Shown: in pieces, positions 31,621 to 39,899 of the stretch
Position numbering within the stretch: position 1 is the stretch's first letter
Layout of the letters: every line of letters starts with the position of its first letter
Assembly: GCF_900078315.1 (NCBI RefSeq)
Contig: NZ_FKBS01000012.1
Location: 41,460 to 105,459 of the forward strand
Direction of reading: 5' to 3'
Length of the DNA stretch: 64,000 nt
From: Bordetella ansorpii
Lineage (GTDB): Bacteria; Pseudomonadota; Gammaproteobacteria; Burkholderiales; Burkholderiaceae_B
Made by a program: the position numbers and the translations under genes
The notes under the pieces: model-generated
Seen by the model: only the letters and a program-made list of their open reading frames with translations
Databases searched by the model: none
Told to the model about the DNA's origin: nothing

Positions 31621-33720
31621 TCAGGGGGCGCGCAGCACGGTGGACGCCCGCGCCGCCTCGATCGCCGCATCCGCATCCTCACGCAGCAGCAGGCGATCGC
31701 GCATCAACGCCTGGGCGCCGCTCTCGACCGCGCGCACATAGCCGTCGTGGTCGCCGTAGCGCTCCTCCAATGACAGCCGCTGATCGCCGGCGGCCAGCCG
31801 TTCGGCCCGCGTGGCGTGGAAGGGGATGAAGCTGCCGGACAGGCCCAGCAGATCGGTCCAGGGGCCCTCGGGCGTGTAGTTGTAGCCCAGGCTGGTGCCC
31901 GTGGGCGCCAGGGCGTTGACGCTGCGTATGCCCGCGGCGTCCATGCCGTCGCTGTCCGGCCTGGGCACCAGGATCGCATAGTCGCGCCCGGTGTAGTACG
32001 GCGGCAGGCGCGTGGCGATGCCCGATTCGTCGTCGTGCACGTACTGGGGACCGAAATCCAGCAGCGGAAAGCCGTTGTACAGGCCCAGATACGAGAAGGC
32101 GGGCAGTGCCGTGCCGCCTTGCCAGCGCAGCCCTTGCATCGTGGGGTAGCTCAACGTATCGGCGCGCACCAGTGTGCCGTCGTCCAGGCGCGGCGTACGC
32201 GTGGCGGGCGGCTCGGCGCCGCTGACCACCCATTCCTCCAGCGCCACCCACAGGGCGCGGAACGTCGTGCCGAAGGTGGCCTCGGTGCCGATGGGATAGC
32301 GGCCTTGCGCGGGGGCATAGTTGGGCACGCCATCGCCGTGCTGGGTGCCGGCGTAGTAGTAGATGCGCGCGTTGTCCGGCTGCCGCAGGTCTTGCTGGCC
32401 GTAGGCATCGGTCAGCACGGGCGAGCCCTGCAGCACCCAGAACTCGGTGCCGCTCAGGCCGAGGAAGAACTTGGGGCAGGTGTCGGTGCGGGCGCAGCGG
32501 GTCATCACGCCGCCTTGCCGGCCGCTCAGCGTGTCCACGTAGTCGGGCGCCAGTCCACGCGGCGCCGTCTGGCCGAAGGCAGTGTGGTCCGTGCGCAGCC
32601 CCCCGCCGCCGCCCGGCACCGCGAAGCGCGTGTTCAGGTTGGTCTGCCGGGCGGCCACGTGGGCGTAGATGCCGTCGAACACCTTGCGTCCCTGCCGGTC
32701 GGCATTGAAGCCCAGATGCAGGAAGGTCTTCATGAAATTGCCGCTTTGCGAGGTGCCCTGGCCCAGGGTGTGCAGCACGCGGCCCGCCAGCGGATTGGCG
32801 CGTCCGCCGGCGTCTTCCTGACCATGCCGCAGAAAGGAGACCGTATCGCGCAGCGCGGCCAGCCCGATGCCCATCACCTTCGGATCCTTGGCGACATAGG
32901 TCAGTTCGTACAGATACTGCGGATCGAAGCCGCCTTGCAGGCAGATCGAGGCCGGGTCCGGCGTGCCCGGGAAGGGATTGCCGCTGGCGTCGCAGGCGGC
33001 GAATTTCCATTGCGAGGCCGGGATGCTCTGGCGCGGATCCGTCTCGCGCAGCCGGCGCGTCAGTTGATAGCCGGGCAGGGTGTTGTCCAGGCTGGTGGGC
33101 GCGTACGGAATCATGGTGCCGTTGAACACGCCGCCGGGCAGCGTCAGGCGCGGCGAGGCCGTACGCGCGATCAGTTCGGCGCGGTAGGGGCCGGTGATGC
33201 TGCCGCCGTCGGCTGCGCGGGCGACCGGCACCTGCAGCGTCAGGCGCTCGGCGGCGCTCTTGGGCACGTCGCCCTGCCAGGCCGAGTACAGCACGCTGTA
33301 GCCGCGCCGCCGCAACAGCGCTTCGGGCTGGCCGCCGACCAGCGTCAGCAGATTGCCGCGGTTCGGCGCGTCGTAGCGCAGGATGCCGTTGCCATCGGCG
33401 GCATTGCGCGGCCGGAACAGCACGAACTCCGATACATACTCCACCATGCCCGACGCGGTGCGGGGCTGTGCAAGGTCCAGATCGGTGATGATGGCGTTGG
33501 CGGGATCCGCCGGATCCACTTCGCCACGGATGCGTCCCGTCAGCTTCTCGTACTCGGGCGCGCCATCGGCCGCGGCAATGCGTTCGACATTGTCGACATC
33601 CATCCAGATCCGCGGCGCGGCGGCTTCGGGCGGCGGCACGGGCGCCGGGTCGTCAGAGTCCGCGGAATGGCAGGCGGCCAGCAGCAGCGCCAGCCAGGGC
33701 AACAGGCGTTTCGTTCTCAT
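31621..33720 (-). CDS. Secreted alpha/beta-hydrolase-domain lipoprotein
   Basis: A 699-residue protein with a short signal peptide and lipobox (LLAAC, lipid-acceptor Cys17), so it is a lipoprotein outside the cytoplasm. The body resembles the large alpha/beta-hydrolase domain family typified by GTSQSG (residues 322-327), which should hold the nucleophilic serine, after a beta-rich N-terminal part. It lies downstream of a tannase-like lipoprotein gene on the same strand, with 60 bases and a GC hairpin between. It is probably an esterase acting in the periplasm or at the surface; the substrate is unknown. Confidence 0.8.
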   Translation of the reverse strand: MRTKRLLPWLALLLAACHSADSDDPAPVPPPEAAAPRIWMDVDNVERIAAADGAPEYEKLTGRIRGEVDPADPANAIITDLDLAQPRTASGMVEYVSEFVLFRPRNAADGNGILRYDAPNRGNLLTLVGGQPEALLRRRGYSVLYSAWQGDVPKSAAERLTLQVPVARAADGGSITGPYRAELIARTASPRLTLPGGVFNGTMIPYAPTSLDNTLPGYQLTRRLRETDPRQSIPASQWKFAACDASGNPFPGTPDPASICLQGGFDPQYLYELTYVAKDPKVMGIGLAALRDTVSFLRHGQEDAGGRANPLAGRVLHTLGQGTSQSGNFMKTFLHLGFNADRQGRKVFDGIYAHVAARQTNLNTRFAVPGGGGGLRTDHTAFGQTAPRGLAPDYVDTLSGRQGGVMTRCARTDTCPKFFLGLSGTEFWVLQGSPVLTDAYGQQDLRQPDNARIYYYAGTQHGDGVPNYAPAQGRYPIGTEATFGTTFRALWVALEEWVVSGAEPPATRTPRLDDGTLVRADTLSYPTMQGLRWQGGTALPAFSYLGLYNGFPLLDFGPQYVHDDESGIATRLPPYYTGRDYAILVPRPDSDGMDAAGIRSVNALAPTGTSLGYNYTPEGPWTDLLGLSGSFIPFHATRAERLAAGDQRLSLEERYGDHDGYVRAVESGAQALMRDRLLLREDADAAIEAARASTVLRAP

Positions 33721-33742
33721 GTCTGCTCCGATATGGGTATTT

Positions 33743-33770
33743 GCCGGGCCGCCCGTCAGGTGGGCCCGGC
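33743..33770 (-). other. GC hairpin between the two lipoprotein esterase genes
   Basis: GCCGGGCC and GGCCCGGC form a perfect 8-base stem with a 12-base loop. It lacks a T run on either strand, so it is more likely an mRNA stability or processing element than a terminator. Confidence 0.4.
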
Positions 33771-33780
33771 GATGGCGGTT

Positions 33781-35409
33781 TTATTGGCAGGTGTAGTTCG
33801 TGGCCACGTCGGGATCGCCGCTGCCCCGATAGGTGGCTTGCGTGGGATAGGCGCACAATGGCCGCGTACGCGAAACCGATGCCCCGCTCATGCGCGTGGC
33901 CACCAGATCATCAGGCGCACGGCCCTGTTCCACCCAGCGGTCCAGCGCGGCGAGGATGTCGCTGCTGGCCGCGGGCGAGGCCGCATCGCTGCGCAGACCC
34001 GTAACGCCCGGCCCGCCGCCGCAATGGCCCATGCCGGGCACCAGGAACATGCGGTAGAACGCGTCCATGGCGTCCTGCGACCCCTGCGCCTGGCGCACGC
34101 GGCCGTAGTAGTCGATGCTGTCGTGGGCGCTGACCACCGGATCGCTCCAGCCGTGATAGACGATCATCTTGCCGCCGTTGGCCTTGAAGGCGGACAGGTC
34201 CGTGCTGGTCTGGTCGACCCATGGCGCGACCTTGGCGTACGCGTACGAGACGTCACGGTCGAAATCGAACGTCCACCAGTTCCAGTGGGGATCATCGAAC
34301 ACCCAGTAACGCCAGAAGTCGGCGCGCACCGGTTCGGTCGTTCCCATGTAGCCGGACCAGCCCGATTCACTGCCGACCGGCCAGCCGGGATACCACTGTG
34401 CGTCGGTGCGCGGGTTGCGCGGACCCTGGTAGATCTTCTTCGCGGCGCTTATCTGGTCGATGGTCAGGCAGTCCGCCGCGTCGGCGCCGGTGCACAGCAA
34501 GGTGTCCACGTCGAAGCGCGCCGCCGTGCATTGCCGCGGATCGTCGATCACGCCATCCGCCACGCCGTCCAGGGCGTCGCAGGCCGCGGTGGCCTTGCTG
34601 GTCAGCAGGTTCAGCTTGGCACCGGTCAGGTACTGCGTCAGATTGTCGTCGACGGGCCGGTTCGAACGGAACCGCCACATGAACTCGATGTTCAGCGCCG
34701 TGCGGTTGTTGCCCGGCGCGCCGGCGATGATGCCGTCGAAATCCGTGGGATAGCGCTGCGCTTCGGCGAAGCCCTGATGGCCGCCTGTCGAGCACCCCAG
34801 GTAGTACGCGCGGCTGGCTGGTTGCGCACGCAGTTCGTCGATCATCTGCTTGCCCGCGACGGTGATCGCATTGATCGATCGCGTGCCCCAGTCGATGATT
34901 TTTTCCGTGTTGTTCACGCCCCAGAGCATGTCCTCGGTCTGGTGGCCGGTATCTCCGCCCAGCGTCGCATAGCCCTGGCGCAGGGCGTAGGCCATGTCGG
35001 TGTAGCTCAGCGCGGGGCTGTAGCCGCCGTTGCCGGTGGCGACCAGCTTGCCGTTCCAGGCAGAGCCTTCCGGCACCCACACCTGGAAGTTGATAAGCGA
35101 GCTGGCCGACGGCGTGGCCACGGCATCGATGCGGCAGAAGGCGGGCAGATCCGGCAACGTCTGGCGGGTACCGGGCGGGGTGTAGTCCCCCGCGGCGACC
35201 GGCTCGGCCGACGAGATGCGGGCGCCCGCCAGTTGAACGTCGGCGAACGCGTCCGTGCTGCATGCCCGCGGGGTGGGTTGGGTGGGCGGCGTGGGCGGAG
35301 GGCTACTCTCGTCATCGTCGTCGCCATTGCCGCCGCAGGCAGCCAACATGGCCGCCAGAACGGACACTGCGCAGGCGCGCGGAAAGGCACTGAAACGTAC
35401 AGGTCTCAT
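33781..35409 (-). CDS. Tannase/feruloyl esterase-family lipoprotein
   Basis: A 542-residue esterase. The start at 35409 is chosen for AGGAG just upstream and because it opens a signal peptide with lipobox LAAC (Cys25), followed by a Gly/Asp/Pro-rich linker. The tannase-family catalytic layout is visible: Cys206-Ser207 in GCSTGGHQG, an Asp in HGWSDPVV, and His-Cys in GMGHCGGG, matching the CS-D-HC motif in which the two cysteines bridge the triad. Family members cleave aromatic carboxylic esters such as gallates, ferulates or terephthalate half-esters. It is the gene after the Bug receptor. The exact substrate is not readable. Confidence 0.88.
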   Translation of the reverse strand: MRPVRFSAFPRACAVSVLAAMLAACGGNGDDDDESSPPPTPPTQPTPRACSTDAFADVQLAGARISSAEPVAAGDYTPPGTRQTLPDLPAFCRIDAVATPSASSLINFQVWVPEGSAWNGKLVATGNGGYSPALSYTDMAYALRQGYATLGGDTGHQTEDMLWGVNNTEKIIDWGTRSINAITVAGKQMIDELRAQPASRAYYLGCSTGGHQGFAEAQRYPTDFDGIIAGAPGNNRTALNIEFMWRFRSNRPVDDNLTQYLTGAKLNLLTSKATAACDALDGVADGVIDDPRQCTAARFDVDTLLCTGADAADCLTIDQISAAKKIYQGPRNPRTDAQWYPGWPVGSESGWSGYMGTTEPVRADFWRYWVFDDPHWNWWTFDFDRDVSYAYAKVAPWVDQTSTDLSAFKANGGKMIVYHGWSDPVVSAHDSIDYYGRVRQAQGSQDAMDAFYRMFLVPGMGHCGGGPGVTGLRSDAASPAASSDILAALDRWVEQGRAPDDLVATRMSGASVSRTRPLCAYPTQATYRGSGDPDVATNYTCQ

Positions 35410-35519
35410 CTTCGTCTCCTCTTGGGTTGACCCCCGGAGCGAGCGTCCCGTACGGGCGACGTCCCGCACCCGCGGCGGGGTGCGCCGAGGGCAGGGGGGT
35501 ACGTCTGGTTTTTATTTAT

Positions 35520-35577
35520 CCGGCGCGGGGATGCGCCGGTCGGGCCTCGAAGGCGGACGCCATGCGAGGCGTCCGCC
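35520..35577 (-). terminator. Two hairpins after the Bug receptor gene
   Basis: Seven bases past the receptor stop, GGCGGACGCC and its complement form a perfect 10-base stem with a six-base loop (35552-35577). A second 7-base stem (35520-35539) follows. Neither has a downstream T run on the minus strand. They may end or stabilise the upstream transcript before the esterase genes. Confidence 0.45.
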
Positions 35578-35583
35578 GGGTCC

Positions 35584-36552
35584 TTATTCCGGCTGGATGC
35601 CGGCCTTCTTGATGATCTCGCCCCACTTGGTCGATTCGGCCGCCTGGAATTGCGTCAGTTCGTCGGGCGTGGAGGTGGCGGGGGCGGTGCCCGTGTTGGC
35701 ATAGAACTGCTTGGCGGCGTTGCTTTCGGTGGCCTTCACCATCAGCTCGTTCAGGCGCTTGACCACCGCCGGAGGCGTGCCGGCCGGCGCATAGGCCGCG
35801 AACCAGTAGCCCATCTCATAGCCCTTCACGCCGGCCTCGTCGATGGTGGGCACGTCCGGGGCCAGCGGCGAGCGCTTCAGGCCTGTCACGCCCAGGGCGC
35901 GCAGCTTGCCGGCCTTCACCTGGGGCAGGCCGGTGGCCGTATCGGTGATCATCATGTCGATCTGGCCGCCCATCAGGTCGGTCACGGCCGGCGGATTGCT
36001 CTTGTACGGCACGTGCAGCAATTGCACGCCGGCCATCTGCTGCAGCAGTTCGCCCGCGATGCGGCTGCTGGAGCTGCCGCTGCCGAAACTCATCTTGCCC
36101 GGATTTTTCTTGGCCATTTCCAGGAAATCGCCCACGCTCCTGGCCTGCGAGGCCGGATTCACCACCATGATCTGGCCGCCCTTGCCCAGCAGGGTGATGG
36201 GGGCGTAGTCCTTCACGGGGTTGTACTGCAGCGTCTTGTACAGGTGCTCGTTGGCCGCATGCGTGGTGTTGGTGGTGATCAGCACGCGGTAGCCGTCCGG
36301 CGCGGCGCGGGCCACGTCCTGCGCGCCGATCATGGCGCTGGCGCCCGGCTTGTTCTCGATGACTACGGCCTGGCCCGTCTGCTCGGTGACGCCTTGCGCG
36401 ATGGCGCGGCCGATCTGGTCGGTGGCGCTGCCGGCCGCGAACGGTACGACGAAGGTGATGGGCTTGTTCGGGAAGTCTTGCGCATTGGCGGCCAGCGGCA
36501 GCGCGGCGACGGCACACCAGGCGGCCAGTCGGGTCAGGGTGAAAAATCGCAT
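35584..36552 (-). CDS. Bug-family periplasmic solute-binding protein
   Basis: A 322-residue tripartite tricarboxylate transporter receptor of the Bug (TctC) family, which is greatly expanded in Bordetella-like bacteria. The start at 36552 opens a signal peptide ending in ANA-QDFP; the longer open frame has no such start. Family motifs are KPITFVVPFAAGSATDQIGR, ENKPGASAMIGA and VPYKSNPPAVTDLMGGQIDMM. It binds a carboxylate ligand in the periplasm. No TctA or TctB membrane subunit is adjacent, so it is an orphan receptor. Its place between AtuA-like genes and esterase genes suggests it captures the acid released by the esterases. Confidence 0.9.
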   Translation of the reverse strand: MRFFTLTRLAAWCAVAALPLAANAQDFPNKPITFVVPFAAGSATDQIGRAIAQGVTEQTGQAVVIENKPGASAMIGAQDVARAAPDGYRVLITTNTTHAANEHLYKTLQYNPVKDYAPITLLGKGGQIMVVNPASQARSVGDFLEMAKKNPGKMSFGSGSSSSRIAGELLQQMAGVQLLHVPYKSNPPAVTDLMGGQIDMMITDTATGLPQVKAGKLRALGVTGLKRSPLAPDVPTIDEAGVKGYEMGYWFAAYAPAGTPPAVVKRLNELMVKATESNAAKQFYANTGTAPATSTPDELTQFQAAESTKWGEIIKKAGIQPE

Positions 36553-36611
36553 GGTTGTCTCCTGTGGGATGTCGTTATGAACGCGAAGGTAAAGAAGGAA
36601 AAAAGCGCCCC

Positions 36612-36974
36612 TCAGCCCGGCACGTCGGGCAGGCGCGCCGCCAGCGCCGCGGGCACGGCGACAGGCAGGTCCAGCAGATGGAAAGACAGGCCCTTGCCGT
36701 GCGCGTCCAGGTTCAGCGCGTCGTTGACGCCGCCATCCAGCACGCCTTCCAGCACGAAATTCATGGCTTGCAGGCCGGTCAGCACATAGCGCGTCACGCG
36801 CGCCGGCCGGCGGTAGGCGAACCATTCGGCGACGCGCGCCTCGGTCACCTGGTCCAGCAGGACGGCATGGCACTCGGCGTCCCAGGCGATCAGGCTCAGG
36901 TTCGAGATGTCGCCCTTGTCGCCCGAGCGGCTGTGCGCCAGCCGGTACAGCGGTACTTCCACGGTGTTCGTCAT
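36612..36974 (-). CDS. AtuA-associated small protein
   Basis: A 120-residue protein starting with LYRLAHSRSGDKGDISNLSL, the conserved opening of the small domain that either accompanies or is fused to AtuA-type (DUF1446) proteins. It lies 11 bases downstream of the large AtuA-like gene, so the two are almost certainly co-translated and act together. Biochemical function is not established; relatives occur in terpenoid and acyl-CoA catabolic clusters. Confidence 0.8.
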   Translation of the reverse strand: MTNTVEVPLYRLAHSRSGDKGDISNLSLIAWDAECHAVLLDQVTEARVAEWFAYRRPARVTRYVLTGLQAMNFVLEGVLDGGVNDALNLDAHGKGLSFHLLDLPVAVPAALAARLPDVPG

Positions 36975-36985
36975 GGTTGCGATCC

Positions 36986-38356
36986 TTATTGGCGAGCGCC
37001 GGTATCGTGCATGCTCCAGCCCGCCGCCACGGCCTCGCGCGGCACGGTGCAGGACAGCATGTTCAGGCGTGGACGCAGCGAGGTGCGCACCCCGCCGCCG
37101 CCCGCCGGGCCGCAGCAGTACAGCGCCATCACTTCGCGCAGCACGCGTTCGGCCACGGCGCGGTCGGCGTGTTCCCCCGCCACGCGCAGGCGCACGTCGC
37201 GGCCGTGGCCGGGTGCGCGAGCGTCGCGCATGGCGCCGCCATCGTCGGCCAGGATGCTCAGCGCGCCGATCAGGTCGATGCGCAGTTTCAGCGCCGAGCC
37301 GATGCGGCGCGCCACGGTCTCGCCCGCCAGGCGCGCGCGGGCTTCCGCCTGCACCCCGGCGTACGAGATCTCGGCCTCGGCCAGCCAGCCGCCGCGATAG
37401 CAGACGTTGACCTTCAGCTCGTCCGGCCGCACATGGCCGGTCACGCCGTGCACCGCCACGCGGTCGCCGCCCAGTTCCCGCACCGTGGCGCCGCTCAGAT
37501 CGGCAATCACGTCGGGGGTCAGGTAGCGCGCGGGATCATGCACTTCGTACAGCAGTTGTTCCTTCACCGTGCGGGCATCGACCATGCCGCCGGTGCCGTC
37601 CGCCTTGCCCACCACGAAGCCGCCGTCCGCGTCGATCTCGGCGATCGGAAAGCCCGTGTCGGCCAGGCCGCCGGGCACGTCCTTCAGGCCCGGCACGCTG
37701 AAATAGCCGCCCGTGACCTGCGTGCCGCATTCCAGCAGGTGGCCGGCGATGGTGGCGCGGCCGATGCGCGCCCAGTCGTCCGGCGCCCAGCCGTAGTGGG
37801 CCAGCGCGGGGCCGACCGTCAGCGAGGGATCGGCCACGCGGCCGGCCACCACGATCTGCGCGCCGGCGCGCAAGGCCTCGGCGATCTCGGTGGCGCCCAG
37901 ATAGGCATTGGCGCTGACCACGTCCAGCGTGTCCAGCACGGGGCCGAGCTTTTCGCGCAGCAGCGCGCGCTGTTCGGGGCGGTTCAGTTCGTCGCCATGC
38001 ACGGTGGCGATGCGCGGTGCGGGCAGGCCCTGCGCGGCCGCCAGCGCGGCGATGCGCCGTGCCGCCGCCGGGGGATTGGCCGCGCCGAAGTTGCTGACGA
38101 TGTCGATGCCATGCCGCAGGCAGTCCTGCAGCACCGGTCCGACCAGATCGTCCAGCAGCGGCTCGTAGCCGGCGTCCGGGTCCTGGTTGCGCGCCAGTTG
38201 CGCCAGCGCCAGCGTGCGTTCGGCCAGGGTTTCGAAGATCAGGGTGCCGCCGCCCTGGCGCGCCAGCGTGCGCACCACGGGTAGCGCGCCATCGGTGCGG
38301 TCTCCGGAAAAGCCGGTCGCGCATCCGACCAGGCAGGGGGAGGGCTGGGCAGGCAT
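36986..38356 (-). CDS. AtuA-like acyclic terpene utilisation family protein (DUF1446)
   Basis: A 456-residue DUF1446 protein. The start at 38356 (MPAQPSPCLVGCATGFSGDRTD) matches the family N-terminus; the open frame upstream is non-coding. Conserved stretches include GCATGFSGDR, VSNFGAANP and VVAGRVADPSLTVGP. In Pseudomonas, AtuA belongs to the citronellol/geraniol pathway, but the family is wider and its reaction is not defined, so terpene degradation should not be assumed. It heads a minus-strand series (AtuA-like, small partner, Bug receptor, two esterases) divergent from a LysR gene. Confidence 0.85.
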   Translation of the reverse strand: MPAQPSPCLVGCATGFSGDRTDGALPVVRTLARQGGGTLIFETLAERTLALAQLARNQDPDAGYEPLLDDLVGPVLQDCLRHGIDIVSNFGAANPPAAARRIAALAAAQGLPAPRIATVHGDELNRPEQRALLREKLGPVLDTLDVVSANAYLGATEIAEALRAGAQIVVAGRVADPSLTVGPALAHYGWAPDDWARIGRATIAGHLLECGTQVTGGYFSVPGLKDVPGGLADTGFPIAEIDADGGFVVGKADGTGGMVDARTVKEQLLYEVHDPARYLTPDVIADLSGATVRELGGDRVAVHGVTGHVRPDELKVNVCYRGGWLAEAEISYAGVQAEARARLAGETVARRIGSALKLRIDLIGALSILADDGGAMRDARAPGHGRDVRLRVAGEHADRAVAERVLREVMALYCCGPAGGGGVRTSLRPRLNMLSCTVPREAVAAGWSMHDTGARQ

Positions 38357-38426
38357 TGCGTTGTCTCCAGGGCGTGCGATGCGCCCGATGTCGCGATTGA
38401 TGACGGCCACTATAGGCATGCCGGCT

Positions 38427-38449
38427 TCATACGTAAAATAGAAATATGA
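38427..38449. promoter_or_regulatory. Possible LysR operator in the AtuA-LysR intergenic region
   Basis: TCATA and TATGA are separated by 13 AT-rich bases in the 115-base divergent gap. The arms are short, so this is a candidate only. Confidence 0.3.
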
Positions 38450-38471
38450 GATTGATTTATCCAAGGTTTGT

Positions 38472-39362
38472 ATGAATCTGTCCACCCGGCAATTGCGCGC
38501 TTTCGTGGCCCTGGCCGAAGAGAAGCACTTCACCCGCGCCGCCCAGCGCTGCCACCTGACGCAGCCTGCATTCAGCGCCCTGATCCGTACGCTGGAAGAG
38601 GCCGCCGGCGTGCGCCTGTTCGACCGCAATACGCGCCGGGTCGAACTCACCATCGAGGGCCGCGTGCTGGAAAGCACGGCGCAGCGCCTGCTGGGAGAGC
38701 TCGAACTGGCCATGGAAGACCTGCGCGACCACGCCGAACGGCGCCGCGGCCGGGTGTCGGTGGCGGCGTTGCCCTCGCTGGCCGCGGGCTGGTTGCCGGG
38801 CCTGCTGGCGCAGTTCCATGCCGACTACCCGGGCATCGTCCTGCAACTGCGCGATGCCTTGCTCGATCCCTGCCTGGACATGGTTCAGAACGGCGAGGTC
38901 GACTTCGCCGTGGCCGCGCGCCGCGCTGACATGAGCGGGCTGGACAGCACCTTCCTGCATGCCGACCGCTACTTCCTGGTGTGCCGCGAAGACCATGCGC
39001 TGGCATCGCAGCGCCAGGTGCGGCTGCGCGACGTGGCGCAGTGGCCCGTCATCCAACTGGCGCGCGGCAGCAGCGTGCGCCAGCGGCTGGACGAGGCCCT
39101 GGGCGCCGAAGCCTTCACCCCCGTGCTCGAGGTCGAGCACCTGGCCACCGTCACCGGCCTGGTGCTGGCGGGCATGGGCGTCAGCGTGGTGCCTGCCATG
39201 ACCCTGTTCCATTTCCAGCGGCCCGAACTGGTCATCAAGCCCTTGCAGGGGCGTGCGCTGACGCGGCCGCTGTTCCTGGTCAGGCGCAAGGGGCGCGGCC
39301 TGTCGGTGGCCGCGCAGACCTTCTATGATCTGCTGATGGCGCATCGCGCCGGCCTGGCCTGA
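38472..39362 (+). CDS. LysR-family regulator of the esterase/AtuA cluster
   Basis: A 296-residue LysR-type regulator, helix-turn-helix FTRAAQRCHLTQPAFSALIRTLEEAAG, followed by a typical effector-binding domain (RGRVSVAALPSLAAGWLP). It is divergent from the AtuA-like gene, the arrangement in which LysR proteins usually activate the neighbouring catabolic operon. The inducer is probably the substrate or an intermediate of that pathway. Confidence 0.87.
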   Translation: MNLSTRQLRAFVALAEEKHFTRAAQRCHLTQPAFSALIRTLEEAAGVRLFDRNTRRVELTIEGRVLESTAQRLLGELELAMEDLRDHAERRRGRVSVAALPSLAAGWLPGLLAQFHADYPGIVLQLRDALLDPCLDMVQNGEVDFAVAARRADMSGLDSTFLHADRYFLVCREDHALASQRQVRLRDVAQWPVIQLARGSSVRQRLDEALGAEAFTPVLEVEHLATVTGLVLAGMGVSVVPAMTLFHFQRPELVIKPLQGRALTRPLFLVRRKGRGLSVAAQTFYDLLMAHRAGLA

Positions 39363-39474
39363 TCCATGCCGTGCGCCGACGCCCGGCGATGCGCCAAATA
39401 TCCCTTTCACGAAGGACTATTGCTGGCTACACTCCGATAGTCCTAACCGCCGTAATTTCCCCAGGATTCCCGCC

Positions 39475-39858
39475 ATGAGCAAGCAGATCATCCATACCGA
39501 CGACGCCCCCGCCGCGGTCGGCCCGTACTCGCAAGCAGTGGCCGCCACCGGCAAGACCGTGTTCCTGTCCGGCCAGATCGGCCTGGAGCCCGGCACCGGC
39601 GAACTGGTGTCCGAGAATTTCGACGCCCAGGTGCGTCAGGCCTTCGCCAACATGCAGGCCGTCATCACGGCGGCCGGCGGCACGCTGGACAGCATCGTCA
39701 AGCTCACGCTGTTCCTGACCGATCTCAGCAAGTTCACCGCCGCCAACGCGATCATGGCCGAGATCATCCCGCAGCCGTTCCCGGCGCGTTCCACCGTCGG
39801 CGTGTCCAGCCTGCCCAAGGGCGCGCAGTTCGAAGTGGAAGCCATCCTGGTGCTGTAA
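39475..39858 (+). CDS. ridA: RidA family reactive enamine/imine deaminase
   Basis: A 127-residue trimeric RidA/YjgF homologue of usual length. The catalytic Arg105 (FPARSTVGVSSLP) and Glu120 (FEVEAI) are at the family positions, and the N-terminal AVGPYSQAV and GQIGL motifs are intact. It hydrolyses reactive 2-aminoacrylate-type enamines made by PLP enzymes. It lies 41 bases upstream of recG on the same strand and may share its transcript. Confidence 0.94.
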   Translation: MSKQIIHTDDAPAAVGPYSQAVAATGKTVFLSGQIGLEPGTGELVSENFDAQVRQAFANMQAVITAAGGTLDSIVKLTLFLTDLSKFTAANAIMAEIIPQPFPARSTVGVSSLPKGAQFEVEAILVL

Positions 39859-39899
39859 GGCCTCGCGGCAGTACGGTTCTGTCTACTTCAGACACGCCC

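Noticed and set aside
31816-35430. 1204-codon plus-strand open frame across the two esterase genes
   Set aside because: It is antisense and codon-aligned to two lipoprotein genes with intact catalytic motifs, and its translation is repetitive Arg/Gly/His/Val sequence without recognisable domains.
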